A stretch of 64,000 nt of DNA from NCBI GenBank assembly GCA_019240525.1, contig JAFAYE010000001.1:531300-595299 (forward strand), in the 5' to 3' direction. The position numbers were made by a program, and so were the translations under genes. Positions 8,581 to 17,306 of this stretch are shown here, piece after piece; position 1 is the first letter of the stretch; every line of letters begins with the position of its first letter. The notes beneath the pieces are model-generated. The model did not search any database. It worked only from the letters and a program-made list of their open reading frames with translations, and had not been told where the DNA came from. This stretch comes from Candidatus Eremiobacterota bacterium (GTDB lineage Bacteria > Vulcanimicrobiota > Vulcanimicrobiia > Vulcanimicrobiales > Vulcanimicrobiaceae).

Positions 8581-10092
8581 TCACAGATTCGGCGCGATGC
8601 CGATATCGATGGACGTTTCAAAGGTGCGGTTCCACGGCAAGCCGATCGATAATGCGGCGACGTGATAGCCCGGGTCGAGCTGAGCGAGGATAGCCGTCGC
8701 GTAGCTCCACAGCAGCGCGCGATCGCGCTCGCTCATCGCCGCCGCAACGTCCGGCGATAGCAGCGAATGGTCGGTGATGCCCTGTGCTGCGAGGGTTGCA
8801 TTCAAATCGGGGCGCACCTCATCATGAAAGGCATAGTCGTCGAGAAACATCACGAACGTGAACGTCCGATGGGCGAGGTCGTCGTACGTATGCAATCGCC
8901 TTCCACTGCCCGCTGCAATCGCTTCGCCCAGCGCCGTGCCAACGGTATTGGCGTTGGTGTTCCACGACGAGTAGGCGTCGAGCCGCGACGCCAGCCCCGA
9001 TCCGAGGATGCGCCGAGCGAAGGCGGCTTGCTGCTCGTACGAGCGCAGATAGGAGAGGTCGGCGAGGGCAACGGAGCGCCCGGCGGTCGCATCGCGGCTC
9101 ATTGCGGAGACAAAATCATCGTCTTGCATCGCGCTCGTATCCGGGACGCGGACGTAGAGCACGATCTGCGGATCGGCATCGTCGCGAACGCCTCCGCAAA
9201 CGGCGATCAGTGCATCAATCGCGGTCGAGATGGGGGCGTACTCGATTGGATCTTGGAAAACGGCGCCATCCGGCGTTGAGTAGCGAACTGCAATGTGCGG
9301 CGTCCATCCGGCCGCGCGCGCGATCGCATGCGCGACCAGCGCGCCGCCCAGCTCGTCGGCGCCGGGCTCGATGGATGCGCGAGCGCGCAGTCCTTGCCCC
9401 GTGAGTTCGGCTTGCAAAAGATTGACGTCGGGCACGTGCAGCCCAACGGGACCGGCATCGTCCTGTCCGAGCACGAGCCGGTCGATCGCTCCGGCGGCCG
9501 TCAACTTCAAGAGCAAACGATCCACGGCGAGATTGCGCGCGCGGGCGGCGAGATACGCGTCGAGCGTCGCGGAGCCGATGAGCCGGCGCAGCTCCGCGGC
9601 GCGGTGCACTTCACTCGCGAGCGGGGGATCGTGAAGGTTTGCATACTCCTGTAAATAGAGCCAGGTCGGATAAGGCGCAAAGAACGCCGTTCCAGCGGGA
9701 ATTCCCGTGGGCGCTAAGCGCATGATCGTGCCAAACGCGCCGATCCAAGCATCGGGAGCGCGTCCGCGAACGTGCGCAATCTCGCGCAACCGAAAATAGG
9801 CGTCGTCATACGATGCGACGGGAATCCGCGAGGCCGTAAGGCCACCGTACGCCAGCATGTCGGTCGAGAGAACGAAGGCTCGGGTCCGCGACTGCGCCGC
9901 TTCGCCGTTGAGCCAGGCGATCAGCGCGTCGGAGCGCCCGGAGTTCAAGAAACGCCCCAGCAACGCGCGTGGCGGCTGGTCGACCGGAACACCGGCGATC
10001 TGCCCCAGCATCACGGGAAGTTGTGACGTGACGGGGCGATCGTCGATCGGCAAAAACGCAATCGCAGCGATCAGTGCAACGACGTGAATCAC
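8581..10092 (-). CDS. DUF4127 family protein in peptidoglycan-recycling operon
   Basis: A 503-residue protein recognised as DUF4127 by FLPIDDRPVTSQLPVMLGQIAGV at the N-terminus (signature split here as PIDDRPV...GQIAGV) and FVLSTDMLAYGGLTASR near residue 80. A short hydrophobic start (IHVVALIAAIAF) might be a signal peptide, but it overlaps the conserved PIDDRP strand, so a cytoplasmic protein is equally possible. No biochemical function is known to me. It is the last gene of a seven-gene overlapping operon (GTG start overlapping the murQ stop), so a role in handling muropeptides or sugars released from the wall is inferred from context only. Confidence 0.8.
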   Translation of the reverse strand: MIHVVALIAAIAFLPIDDRPVTSQLPVMLGQIAGVPVDQPPRALLGRFLNSGRSDALIAWLNGEAAQSRTRAFVLSTDMLAYGGLTASRIPVASYDDAYFRLREIAHVRGRAPDAWIGAFGTIMRLAPTGIPAGTAFFAPYPTWLYLQEYANLHDPPLASEVHRAAELRRLIGSATLDAYLAARARNLAVDRLLLKLTAAGAIDRLVLGQDDAGPVGLHVPDVNLLQAELTGQGLRARASIEPGADELGGALVAHAIARAAGWTPHIAVRYSTPDGAVFQDPIEYAPISTAIDALIAVCGGVRDDADPQIVLYVRVPDTSAMQDDDFVSAMSRDATAGRSVALADLSYLRSYEQQAAFARRILGSGLASRLDAYSSWNTNANTVGTALGEAIAAGSGRRLHTYDDLAHRTFTFVMFLDDYAFHDEVRPDLNATLAAQGITDHSLLSPDVAAAMSERDRALLWSYATAILAQLDPGYHVAALSIGLPWNRTFETSIDIGIAPNL

Positions 10093-10973
10093 AGGAGCGG
10101 CCGCAACAAACCCTTATGCTCTTCGAGCAACGCTTGCGCCTCCGAAGCATCTACACGGCGGCGCTGCATGACGATTGCGATTTTCACTCGCCCGTTTGCA
10201 AGTGCGAGCAAATCGATCGCCGTTCGCTCGTCAACAGCCGCGAGCTCACGCACCAATCGCACGGCGCGCCGCCGAAGCTTTGCATTGGTCGCGACGAGAT
10301 CGACCATCAGATTATCGTGAACCTTACCTAAACGCACCATGACGGCCGTCGAGATTGCGTTCAACGCAATTTTCTGCGCGGTTCCCGCTTTCAATCGAGT
10401 CGAGCCTGCGAGCGCTTCGGCGCCGGTATCGAGCACGATCGTTCGATGGGCGGCGCGGGCAAGCGGCGATTCAGCAACGTTGGTCAATGCTACAGTATAC
10501 GCGTCGCGATTCCGCGCGAACTCGATTGCGGCGACGACGAAACCGGCCCCTCCGCTCGCCGATATGCCGATGACGGCGTCGGCGGCTCGGACGCACTCGC
10601 GCATCGCTTCTTTGCCGGCAGATGCGTCGTCTTCGGCGCCTTCGATCGACCGCAGCAACGCCTCGGGCCCGCCGGCAAGGTGCGCATGGACGAGTTGCGG
10701 CGAGGTCCCGAACGTCGGCGGCATCTCGGCGGCATCGAGCGTCGCGATCCTACCGCTGCTGCCGGCGCCAACGTAGTGCAGCACGCCGCCGCTGCGCAAC
10801 CGTGCCGCGATTTCCTCGACCGCTTCGGCAATCGCATCGCGCCGCGCGAGAACCGCATCGGCGACGTGACGTTGCTCTTCGACGAGCAGCGCGACGAGAG
10901 CCGGTGTACTCAAACGATCCAAACCCACGGTGCGCTCGTTGTTGGTTTCAGTCGGCGGCAACGACGCGTTCAT
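10089..10973 (-). CDS. murQ: N-acetylmuramic acid 6-phosphate etherase
   Basis: A 294-residue SIS-domain lyase that cleaves the lactyl ether of MurNAc-6-phosphate to GlcNAc-6-phosphate and D-lactate in the cytoplasm. Hallmarks are TETNNERTVGLDRLST at the N-terminus, the phosphosugar loop LHYVGAGSSGRIATLDAAEMPPTFG with the catalytic Glu in DAAEMPPTF, EGAEDDASAG, and the second SIS segment VIGISASGGAGFV. Length is usual for MurQ. ATG start overlaps the anmK stop (ATGA), so it directly receives the AnmK product. Confidence 0.95.
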   Translation of the reverse strand: MNASLPPTETNNERTVGLDRLSTPALVALLVEEQRHVADAVLARRDAIAEAVEEIAARLRSGGVLHYVGAGSSGRIATLDAAEMPPTFGTSPQLVHAHLAGGPEALLRSIEGAEDDASAGKEAMRECVRAADAVIGISASGGAGFVVAAIEFARNRDAYTVALTNVAESPLARAAHRTIVLDTGAEALAGSTRLKAGTAQKIALNAISTAVMVRLGKVHDNLMVDLVATNAKLRRRAVRLVRELAAVDERTAIDLLALANGRVKIAIVMQRRRVDASEAQALLEEHKGLLRPLL

Positions 10974-12118
10974 CGCGGATTACATTCGTACTGAACTGCA
11001 GCCAAGAGATCGGTCAGATCGTGGGGTGCGATCGCGCCGAGAACGACGCGGCGAGCTGCGCCCGTCGCGTTCGGTACGTTGGCCGTCCGCCCGCGCAGCG
11101 TTTCGTAACCGAGCACGGCAAAAGCGATCGCCTCTTTGGCGTCGACGGGAATGCCCACCGCGTCGGAGGGTTCGATGGCGAAGGGAGCGACCCGTGCCGC
11201 TAACCTTCGAATCATAGTTTTATTCCGCGCGCCGCCGCCGCTGACGATCACGCGCGCCGCGCCCAGACCAAAACGTTCGATTTCCTGGGCGATCGATGCG
11301 GCCGTCAACTCCGCGAGCGTCGCAGCGGCATCTTCGAGCGAAAGCTGGGCCAAACGTTCGTACCGAGCGAGAAAGCTCGGTCCGAAGCGCTCGCGCCCGG
11401 TTGTCTTCGGCGGCGGTGCAGCGAAGTATGCATCGGAAAGCATCGCGTCGAGCAAGTCGTGGTCGACGACGCCCGCGCCGGCCGTGGTGCCGTCGCGATC
11501 GAACTCTCGCTTGCCGCCGGTCCGTTCGCGCAGAAGCGCGTCGAGAAGCATGTTTCCGGGCCCCGTGTCGAAGGCGATTGCTTCTTCGGGTGAAGCGCCG
11601 GCGCGCAGCAACGTAAGGTTGGCAATGCCGCCGAGATTAAGCGCGATTCGATTTTCCTTGGCGTCTCCGAGGATCACGGCATCTATCCAGGCAACGAGCG
11701 GCGCACCGTGGCCGCCGGCGGCGCAATCCGCGCTGCGAAAGTCGTAGCAGACCGTTGCGTTGACTAGGTCGCGAATCGCAAAGGCATCACCAAGCTGCAT
11801 CGTCACGTGAGCAGGCCCATCATGCCAAACCGTTTGTCCGTGGGAAGCGACGAAGTCGATCTTCTTCGTCCCCGCAACCGCGCGCGCGGCACCCCCAAAG
11901 ACAATGCCGAGCTCGCGATGCAGCCAGGCGGCATCGGCAATCGCGCCCGCGTTCGGTGGAAGAATGCCGCGAAGGCGCTCGCGCAGATCGCGTGCGAGCG
12001 GGTAGGTTTCAAATCGCAGCAACTCCAGGGCGTACCGGCCGCCGGTAGGTCGAACGTCAACGAGCGCCGCGTCGATGCCGTCGAGCGACGTACCGCTCAT
12101 CAAACCGACGGCTACCAT
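10970..12118 (-). CDS. anmK: Anhydro-N-acetylmuramic acid kinase
   Basis: A 382-residue sugar kinase of the ASKHA fold that hydrolyses the 1,6-anhydro ring and phosphorylates C6 to give MurNAc-6-phosphate from cell-wall anhydromuropeptide sugars. It begins with the diagnostic GLMSGTSLDGIDAALV, contains ASHGQTVWH, NLGGIANLT, AFDTGPGNMLLDAL and the ATP-site VSGGGARN. Full length for the family. It overlaps the serine-hydrolase gene by seven bases and murQ by four, giving the order NagZ, hydrolase, AnmK, MurQ along one transcript. Confidence 0.96.
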   Translation of the reverse strand: MVAVGLMSGTSLDGIDAALVDVRPTGGRYALELLRFETYPLARDLRERLRGILPPNAGAIADAAWLHRELGIVFGGAARAVAGTKKIDFVASHGQTVWHDGPAHVTMQLGDAFAIRDLVNATVCYDFRSADCAAGGHGAPLVAWIDAVILGDAKENRIALNLGGIANLTLLRAGASPEEAIAFDTGPGNMLLDALLRERTGGKREFDRDGTTAGAGVVDHDLLDAMLSDAYFAAPPPKTTGRERFGPSFLARYERLAQLSLEDAAATLAELTAASIAQEIERFGLGAARVIVSGGGARNKTMIRRLAARVAPFAIEPSDAVGIPVDAKEAIAFAVLGYETLRGRTANVPNATGAARRVVLGAIAPHDLTDLLAAVQYECNPR

Positions 12119-13140
12119 TCTAGCGCCATCGCTTCAAAAAAGGCCGCGCGCAGATCCCGCGTATCGGCGCGTCCAAAATAAACGGCGTTCGTCAGCAGAA
12201 CGCCCTGCAGATCGCGTGTCGGGTCGGCCCAGACGCAGGTGCCCACGAAGCCGGTATGCCCGAACGACGACCGGTCCAGATAACGCCCACAGGAATTGTC
12301 GTCGGTGGTCTTCAGCGCCCAGCCCAGACCTCGGCGTAAGACCGGATCATCGGCTTGTTCGGCGAGTGCGTGCGCAACGAGTGCTTCGGGCAACAACGGC
12401 GAGCTCCGACCGTGGAGCGCGCCGAGATAGCATTCCGTCAACGATGCCACATCGGCAGCCGTACCGAAGAGCCCGGCGTGTCCCGCAATCCCGCCCATCA
12501 GATGCGCCTTTTCGTCGTGCACCGCGCCCTGCACTCGGCCACGCCATTCATCGGCTTCGGTCGCCGGAATCGTCGCTCGCAGCGCGGCCCGGGAGCCATA
12601 TCGCAGCGACGGAGCGAACGTGCGCGCAGCGAGGGCGGCGAGCGATAATCCGGTCAGACGCTGCAGCGCGATGCCGAGAGCGATGAATCCGAGGTCGCTA
12701 TAAATGACTCGCTCGCCAGGCTTGGCCAATAGCGGCGATCGAAGCGCAAACTGCTCGACGTTCTCATCGAACATGACACGGTAATCCGCGCCCGAGTTCA
12801 TACCTGACGTGTGTGCGAGCAGCATTCGAGCGCTGATGTTCCGATGCGCGTCGTCCTTCCACTCCGTAAGGACCGCTGCCAGAGGCTCATCGAGCGTGAT
12901 GCGGCCTTGCGCAACGACGCGCAGAAACATCGTTGTCACGAAAAGCTTGGTCAGCGAGGCGAGATCGAAACGCGTATCGGCGTAGACGGGAAGTGCGAGC
13001 TCGTCGGCGCGGGTGGCGCCGTAAGCGCGCTCGAAAACGGGGAGTCCCCGGTGTTCGATACGCGCCACTGCAGCGGTAAAATCGGTTCCGCGCGCGCTCT
13101 CGAGCAACTCGTGAACTCGAGTAAAGCTTAACGCCATCAC
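12112..13140 (-). CDS. Serine hydrolase of the beta-lactamase/S12 family (possible muropeptide amidase)
   Basis: A 342-residue penicillin-binding-fold hydrolase with the nucleophile motif S62-x-x-K65 (DLASLTKLF), YSDLG in the position of the YxN tyrosine, LLAHTSGM and a C-terminal HTGFVG in place of KTG. No signal peptide is visible, so it should act in the cytoplasm. Sitting between nagZ and anmK, it resembles the arrangement of the Bacillus nagZ-amiE-murQ operon, where an S12-type protein removes peptide from MurNAc; a similar amidase or esterase role is inferred. Antibiotic resistance is not suggested. Start is GTG at 13140, with ATG one codon later. Confidence 0.8.
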   Translation of the reverse strand: MMALSFTRVHELLESARGTDFTAAVARIEHRGLPVFERAYGATRADELALPVYADTRFDLASLTKLFVTTMFLRVVAQGRITLDEPLAAVLTEWKDDAHRNISARMLLAHTSGMNSGADYRVMFDENVEQFALRSPLLAKPGERVIYSDLGFIALGIALQRLTGLSLAALAARTFAPSLRYGSRAALRATIPATEADEWRGRVQGAVHDEKAHLMGGIAGHAGLFGTAADVASLTECYLGALHGRSSPLLPEALVAHALAEQADDPVLRRGLGWALKTTDDNSCGRYLDRSSFGHTGFVGTCVWADPTRDLQGVLLTNAVYFGRADTRDLRAAFFEAMALEW

Positions 13141-14582
13141 GGCGACACAGGAAGACGGCCGGTGGGCATGATGCCACCGAAAATCACGTCAGCCAGTCCG
13201 CCAATCGAAGCGGCGTCGTCACCGCAGGTTGCCAGCAGATGACGCGCGGTAAGAAAAATTGCGACGTCGTAGGGTTCGAGCAGCGAAACGACAAGCGCAT
13301 CGGGATAGCCGCGGAGAATCTGCGCTACCGCCGAGGCTTGCAAAGGATAGCGATGCGCTCGCCTCGTCAGTACGATTGGCCGCCGGCCGCTCTCCTCAAG
13401 CGTTTCGACCAGATCGCGTGTTTGTGCAAGAGTAGGTTCGAGCGGCAGGAGCAGTTCTTTGAGCGCCGGCGCTTCACGTTGAAGCCCCGGTTGGGAACCC
13501 CCGAACGACACCGCGATCGAGGCCACTGGATCGGCATGCGGCACTCCTCGCACGATCGCAACCGCCCGTCGGGCGATTTCGCGTCCTACACCCGGATGCG
13601 GAGGAAAATCGTCGAGTGGAAGCGGCTGCGTACCCGCGCGCCGGAGCGCGCTGACGCGCGAGTGCGCTTCTTCTAAGCGTTCGAGCGGAAGCCGTCGCTC
13701 CGCGATTGCCCGCTCGATCTCCGCGGCCGCTTCGACCGCGAACTCGACATGGTGACTGAAGAGCAACAGATCGGCACCGGCGGCGAGCGCCTCGACCGCG
13801 ACCGGTGCGGCGCGTTCGGCGACCGCTCCCATTTCTAGGCAATCGGTTACGAAGACACCGCGAAAGCCGAGTTCGCCGCGAAGAATCTCGAGTGCGATTC
13901 GCCGCGAAAGTGTTGCAGGTTGCCGCGCATCGAAGGCGGTAACGATTGCGTGCGCGCTCATTATTGCCGGCGCCTGGCGGGCAACCGCCGCAAACGGAAC
14001 CAAATCGCGCTCTCGGATCGTTGATTCGTCCACGTTGATGACCGGAAGCGCTTTATGCGAATCCACGGCCGTTGCACCGTGCCCGGGAAAATGCTTATAA
14101 CACGGCAGGATGCCACCCGCCGCTAATCCTTGCGCGAAGGCGGACCCTAACCGCGTCACCTGAGCGGGATCGGATCCAAACGAGCGCGTGCCAATGACCG
14201 TGTTCTGCGCATCGATCGCCAAATCGAGTACGGGCGCGAAGTCGAGCGTGCAGCCGGCTCGGCGAAGATCGAACGCGATTTGTTCGCCGGCGCGCTGCGC
14301 AAGGTCCACCTCATCGGCGGCTCCGACCGCCATCATCGACGGCATCGGCTCGACGTCGCTGCGCAAACGCATGACCGCGCCGCCTTCTTGATCGATGGCG
14401 ACCACCGGCGGCAGATCGTCGCGCGCGCGCAAGCTATCCGTCAGCTCGCGAACTTCTCGAATCCCGGCGCCCGCGGGTGGAAAGAGAATATAGCCGGCAA
14501 AACGCGCGGATACTTGGTCAACGCTGGCGGCACTTATACCGACCGAAATGACGCCGCGGGCTAGCTCGGAAATGCGGGTCAT
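13137..14582 (-). CDS. nagZ: Beta-N-acetylhexosaminidase, GH3
   Basis: A 481-residue glycoside hydrolase family 3 enzyme removing GlcNAc from GlcNAc-(anhydro)MurNAc peptides. Motifs are VAIDQEGGAVMRL, the catalytic loop KHFPGHGATAVDSHKALP with the Asp/His general-acid dyad, and the nucleophile Asp in FVTDCLEMGAV. The extra C-terminal ~150 residues exceed the ~340-residue Gram-negative NagZ and resemble the longer Gram-positive form. The start is the ATG at 14582, which overlaps the ATPase stop as ATGA; a longer frame to 14798 is low-complexity Arg-rich antisense of the ATPase gene and is rejected. No signal peptide, so cytoplasmic recycling rather than secreted. Confidence 0.92.
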   Translation of the reverse strand: MTRISELARGVISVGISAASVDQVSARFAGYILFPPAGAGIREVRELTDSLRARDDLPPVVAIDQEGGAVMRLRSDVEPMPSMMAVGAADEVDLAQRAGEQIAFDLRRAGCTLDFAPVLDLAIDAQNTVIGTRSFGSDPAQVTRLGSAFAQGLAAGGILPCYKHFPGHGATAVDSHKALPVINVDESTIRERDLVPFAAVARQAPAIMSAHAIVTAFDARQPATLSRRIALEILRGELGFRGVFVTDCLEMGAVAERAAPVAVEALAAGADLLLFSHHVEFAVEAAAEIERAIAERRLPLERLEEAHSRVSALRRAGTQPLPLDDFPPHPGVGREIARRAVAIVRGVPHADPVASIAVSFGGSQPGLQREAPALKELLLPLEPTLAQTRDLVETLEESGRRPIVLTRRAHRYPLQASAVAQILRGYPDALVVSLLEPYDVAIFLTARHLLATCGDDAASIGGLADVIFGGIMPTGRLPVSP

Positions 14583-15547
14583 GCGACGGCCGCTCCGGTC
14601 GAGCGATCGAATCGGCGAATCGCCGGCTCGGGAAGCCGCAACGAAACGCTCTCGCCGGCGCGAGTGCGATCGGTGTTGGCGACGCGAACGGCAAGCACGC
14701 CATGCTCCGTCTGGACGTCGAGATACGCGTCGGCCCCGGCGGCTTCGCGCCGGAGTACCTGTCCCATTAGCGGACCCTGCGCATCGAGCGCAATGCATTC
14801 GGGGCGAATGCCGATCGTCGATCCCTCGTGCTCGAACAGATTCATCGGGCGTTCGCCCAGGAAGCGAGCGACAGTGAGGTTGCGCGGCGAATCGTACACG
14901 CGCTGCGGATCGCCGACATCTTCGATGCGACCGTCGATGAGAACGGCCAAAGAATCCCCAACGCTCATTGCTTCGACGTGATCGTGAGTGACGTAGAGAA
15001 TCGGACCGGTAAAGCGTTCCCGGACGCCGACGACTTCGTCGCGAACGCTGCGCCGTAACGACGGATCGAGGTGCGCCAGCGGTTCGTCGAGGAGCAGTGC
15101 CAGGGGGTCGGAGAGCAGCGCGCGAGCGATGGACGCGCGTTGCCGTTCGCCGCCCGAAAGCTGACGCGGCCTCCGGTCGAGATGAGGTTCGACGTGAAGG
15201 GCGGCGGCGACGGCGCGTATACGCGTTTCACTTGAGTTTTTGCGGCGCAACGCAAATCGCAGATTCTCGCGAACGCTCATATTGGCAAAGAGCGCATCGT
15301 CTTGCGCCACGAGCGCAATCCGGCGTTGCTGCGGCGCACGGTCGCGTAGCGACTCGCCGTTGAGACGAATGTCGCCGCTGCGCACTTGAAATAGCCCCGC
15401 GATAACTCGCAACAAGGTGGTCTTTCCCGCGCCGGAAGGACCGACGACCGCGAGCGTGGATCCGTGCGCGACGCTGAGCGAAATTCCGTGCAAAGCGCGT
15501 CGTCCACCACCCGCGTAGTCGAAGGTGAGCTCGTGTGTAGAGAGCAC
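14579..15547 (-). CDS. ABC transporter ATP-binding protein, sugar-importer (MalK/UgpC) type
   Basis: A 322-residue ATPase with Walker A GPSGAGKTT (36-44), signature LSGGERQR, Walker B LALLLDEPLAHLD, the switch histidine in YVTHDH, and a C-terminal regulatory TOBE-like part containing IGIRPECIAL. This is the MalK/UgpC/PotA class that drives importers of sugars or related solutes. No permease or binding protein is in the operon, so it must pair with membrane subunits encoded elsewhere; import of muropeptides or GlcNAc-containing sugars is the context-based guess. GTG start shares one base with the stop of the upstream 99-residue gene. Confidence 0.88.
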   Translation of the reverse strand: MLSTHELTFDYAGGGRRALHGISLSVAHGSTLAVVGPSGAGKTTLLRVIAGLFQVRSGDIRLNGESLRDRAPQQRRIALVAQDDALFANMSVRENLRFALRRKNSSETRIRAVAAALHVEPHLDRRPRQLSGGERQRASIARALLSDPLALLLDEPLAHLDPSLRRSVRDEVVGVRERFTGPILYVTHDHVEAMSVGDSLAVLIDGRIEDVGDPQRVYDSPRNLTVARFLGERPMNLFEHEGSTIGIRPECIALDAQGPLMGQVLRREAAGADAYLDVQTEHGVLAVRVANTDRTRAGESVSLRLPEPAIRRFDRSTGAAVA

Positions 15548-15846
15548 TACGTCAGTGGCATCAATAGATCGCGGTACTCTTGGCGCGCCGGCGCATCGCC
15601 GGCGCGCGCGCGGGCCACGACATCGCGCAGCCGGCTCACGATTCCATCGTCGGCTTTTCTACCCGACAGAACCAGCCGCAAAGCGATGAGCCCAAGGTCC
15701 GGTATGCGGGAGCCCAGGCGTTCCATTCCCTCATAGAACGGCGCGGCGCCTTCGGCTGCCGGCCGCCGGCGCAGCAGCTCGCGCACGACGTCCGACTTCG
15801 AGGGCGTACCGCTGAGAAGATAGCCGTCGAGTAACTCGAAGTCCAT
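15547..15846 (-). CDS. Hypothetical protein (99 aa), first gene of the peptidoglycan-recycling operon
   Basis: A small, soluble, mostly helical protein with no family I recognise (starts MDFELLDGYLLSGTPSKSDVV, ends EYRDLLMPLT). It carries no signal peptide, cysteines or metal motifs. It is kept as a gene because it is tightly coupled to the ABC ATPase (TAGTG overlap) and leads the operon. Its ATG is only five bases from the divergent ATG of the retropepsin-like gene, so its promoter must lie inside that neighbour's coding region, or its true start is further downstream. Confidence 0.5.
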   Translation of the reverse strand: MDFELLDGYLLSGTPSKSDVVRELLRRRPAAEGAAPFYEGMERLGSRIPDLGLIALRLVLSGRKADDGIVSRLRDVVARARAGDAPARQEYRDLLMPLT

Positions 15847-15851
15847 CGTTC

Positions 15852-17306
15852 ATGGCTTTCGCCGCACGCTGCGTCTTGCTCTGCGCGCTTGCACTGGGTA
15901 CGCTTGGGGCAGCGGGCAATACAAGCGACGTAGCTCGATTGCTCGATCGAATGCGCGCCGCCGCGGGCCCAGTATGGCAGGCGCGCGTCGTTTCGGTTTC
16001 TCGCCTCACGCTCGAAGGTAGGCAGAATCTCGTCGCGAGCGATAGCGCGGGTCTTCGAATCACCGTTCGCCATTGCACTGGGGAGCTCTGTAACGGTACA
16101 TATTTTGACGGCCTCCACCTGTATTCGGTGAACATGAACGGTACGACGTTGGCACGATCGCTCGAGCCGGAGCCCTTCTTGCGCTCGCTGCGCCTGGTCG
16201 CGTCGCTCGATTTTCTCTCGCCGAGCTTCGAATCGCACGGCGGCCGGATCGGCGCCGCCGGTAGCGGCACCTTCGGCGGAAAACTCTATCGCACGATCGT
16301 CGTCGGCGACGTCAACGCCGTTCCGTTGCGACTGTACGTCGATCCTCAGAGCGCACTGGTTCGGCTCGCGCGCGAAGTCGGGGGTGCAGAAACCTTTGAG
16401 TACCGCGCGTACCATCGCGTTGGCCCAGTCGTTCTGCCCTTTGAGGTCTTACACGATGGCCAACTCTTCGAGCGTTACGATGACCGCGCCGCAGTTTCGT
16501 CGGCCTTCGCGCCGCCGCACGGTCCGATTCCCTCATTCAAAGGAGGCTCCGAGACCGTACCGATCGACCCCAAAGCCGTCACGCCGATCGTCGATTGCAC
16601 TCTGGGAGGAGTCGCGCTGCGCTGCCTCGTCGACACCGGCAACTCCGGGCTCTCGATGAGCTCGGAACTGGCGAGTCGCCTGGCCGCGCCCGTCGTCGGA
16701 AGCTATCAAGTGCGCGGACTAGGCGGTTATACGACCCAGGTCGTGCGGGCGGGTCCGTTGCGCGTCGGTAATGCAACATATGCCGAGGCGTATTATGCGG
16801 TGCTCACCGATCTTCGGCGTTACGGCTACGACGTCGTCCTAGGGGCCGACGCTCTGGCGTCGAGTGGAGTCCAAATCGATTGGGCTGCGCACACAATCCG
16901 TTTGGGTGGCCCGATTGCGCGCGGTCAAATCACCGTTCCTCTCTCCTTCGACAATTCTGTGCCGGTCGTGACCGTCGGTCTGGGCAATGTCCAAGCGGAG
17001 CTGGCCGTGGACACGGGCGACGAGTCGAGCGTCAATCTCGCGTACGATTTTTATGTAAGGCACGCAGGGCTCTTTACGGTCACGCAGCGACGATTCGTCA
17101 GCGGAATCGGTGCAAGCAGCGTTGAGTTGATCGGCGACATCCCGCAGGTGCGAATCGGCGATTACGCAACCGGTCCGCAACGCATCGGGACGACCCAAGA
17201 GCTGCAAGGCACGGCTTCGGGCCATATCGGTGCCGCCTTCTTACAGCAATTCGTGATGCAGATCGATTATTCGTCGGCCGAGCTGCACCTGACACCCGCG
17301 CCGTGA
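15852..17306 (+). CDS. Secreted protein with two retropepsin-like aspartyl protease domains
   Basis: A 484-residue exported protein: signal peptide (about 1-22), an N-terminal ~210-residue region of lipoprotein-like beta structure (DUF-type, YVDPQSALVRLAREV), then two aspartyl-protease-like repeats. The first has LVDTG with Asp261 and the downstream hydrophobic-Gly motif VVLGADAL; the second has AVDTG with Asp387 and HIGAAFLQQF. Either each half dimerises as in retropepsins, or the two aspartates form one pepsin-like active site. A role in periplasmic protein processing is inferred from fold only. It is divergent from the recycling operon, five bases between start codons, and overlaps the next gene (GTGA). 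Confidence 0.78.
   Translation: MAFAARCVLLCALALGTLGAAGNTSDVARLLDRMRAAAGPVWQARVVSVSRLTLEGRQNLVASDSAGLRITVRHCTGELCNGTYFDGLHLYSVNMNGTTLARSLEPEPFLRSLRLVASLDFLSPSFESHGGRIGAAGSGTFGGKLYRTIVVGDVNAVPLRLYVDPQSALVRLAREVGGAETFEYRAYHRVGPVVLPFEVLHDGQLFERYDDRAAVSSAFAPPHGPIPSFKGGSETVPIDPKAVTPIVDCTLGGVALRCLVDTGNSGLSMSSELASRLAAPVVGSYQVRGLGGYTTQVVRAGPLRVGNATYAEAYYAVLTDLRRYGYDVVLGADALASSGVQIDWAAHTIRLGGPIARGQITVPLSFDNSVPVVTVGLGNVQAELAVDTGDESSVNLAYDFYVRHAGLFTVTQRRFVSGIGASSVELIGDIPQVRIGDYATGPQRIGTTQELQGTASGHIGAAFLQQFVMQIDYSSAELHLTPAP

Noticed and set aside
12112-13140. Antibiotic-resistance beta-lactamase
   Set aside because: No signal peptide, KTG motif replaced by HTG, and the operon is for wall recycling.
14583-14798. 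N-terminal extension of NagZ
   Set aside because: The added 72 residues are Arg-rich shadow of the ABC ATPase gene; the ATG at 14582 has the ATGA overlap typical of this operon.
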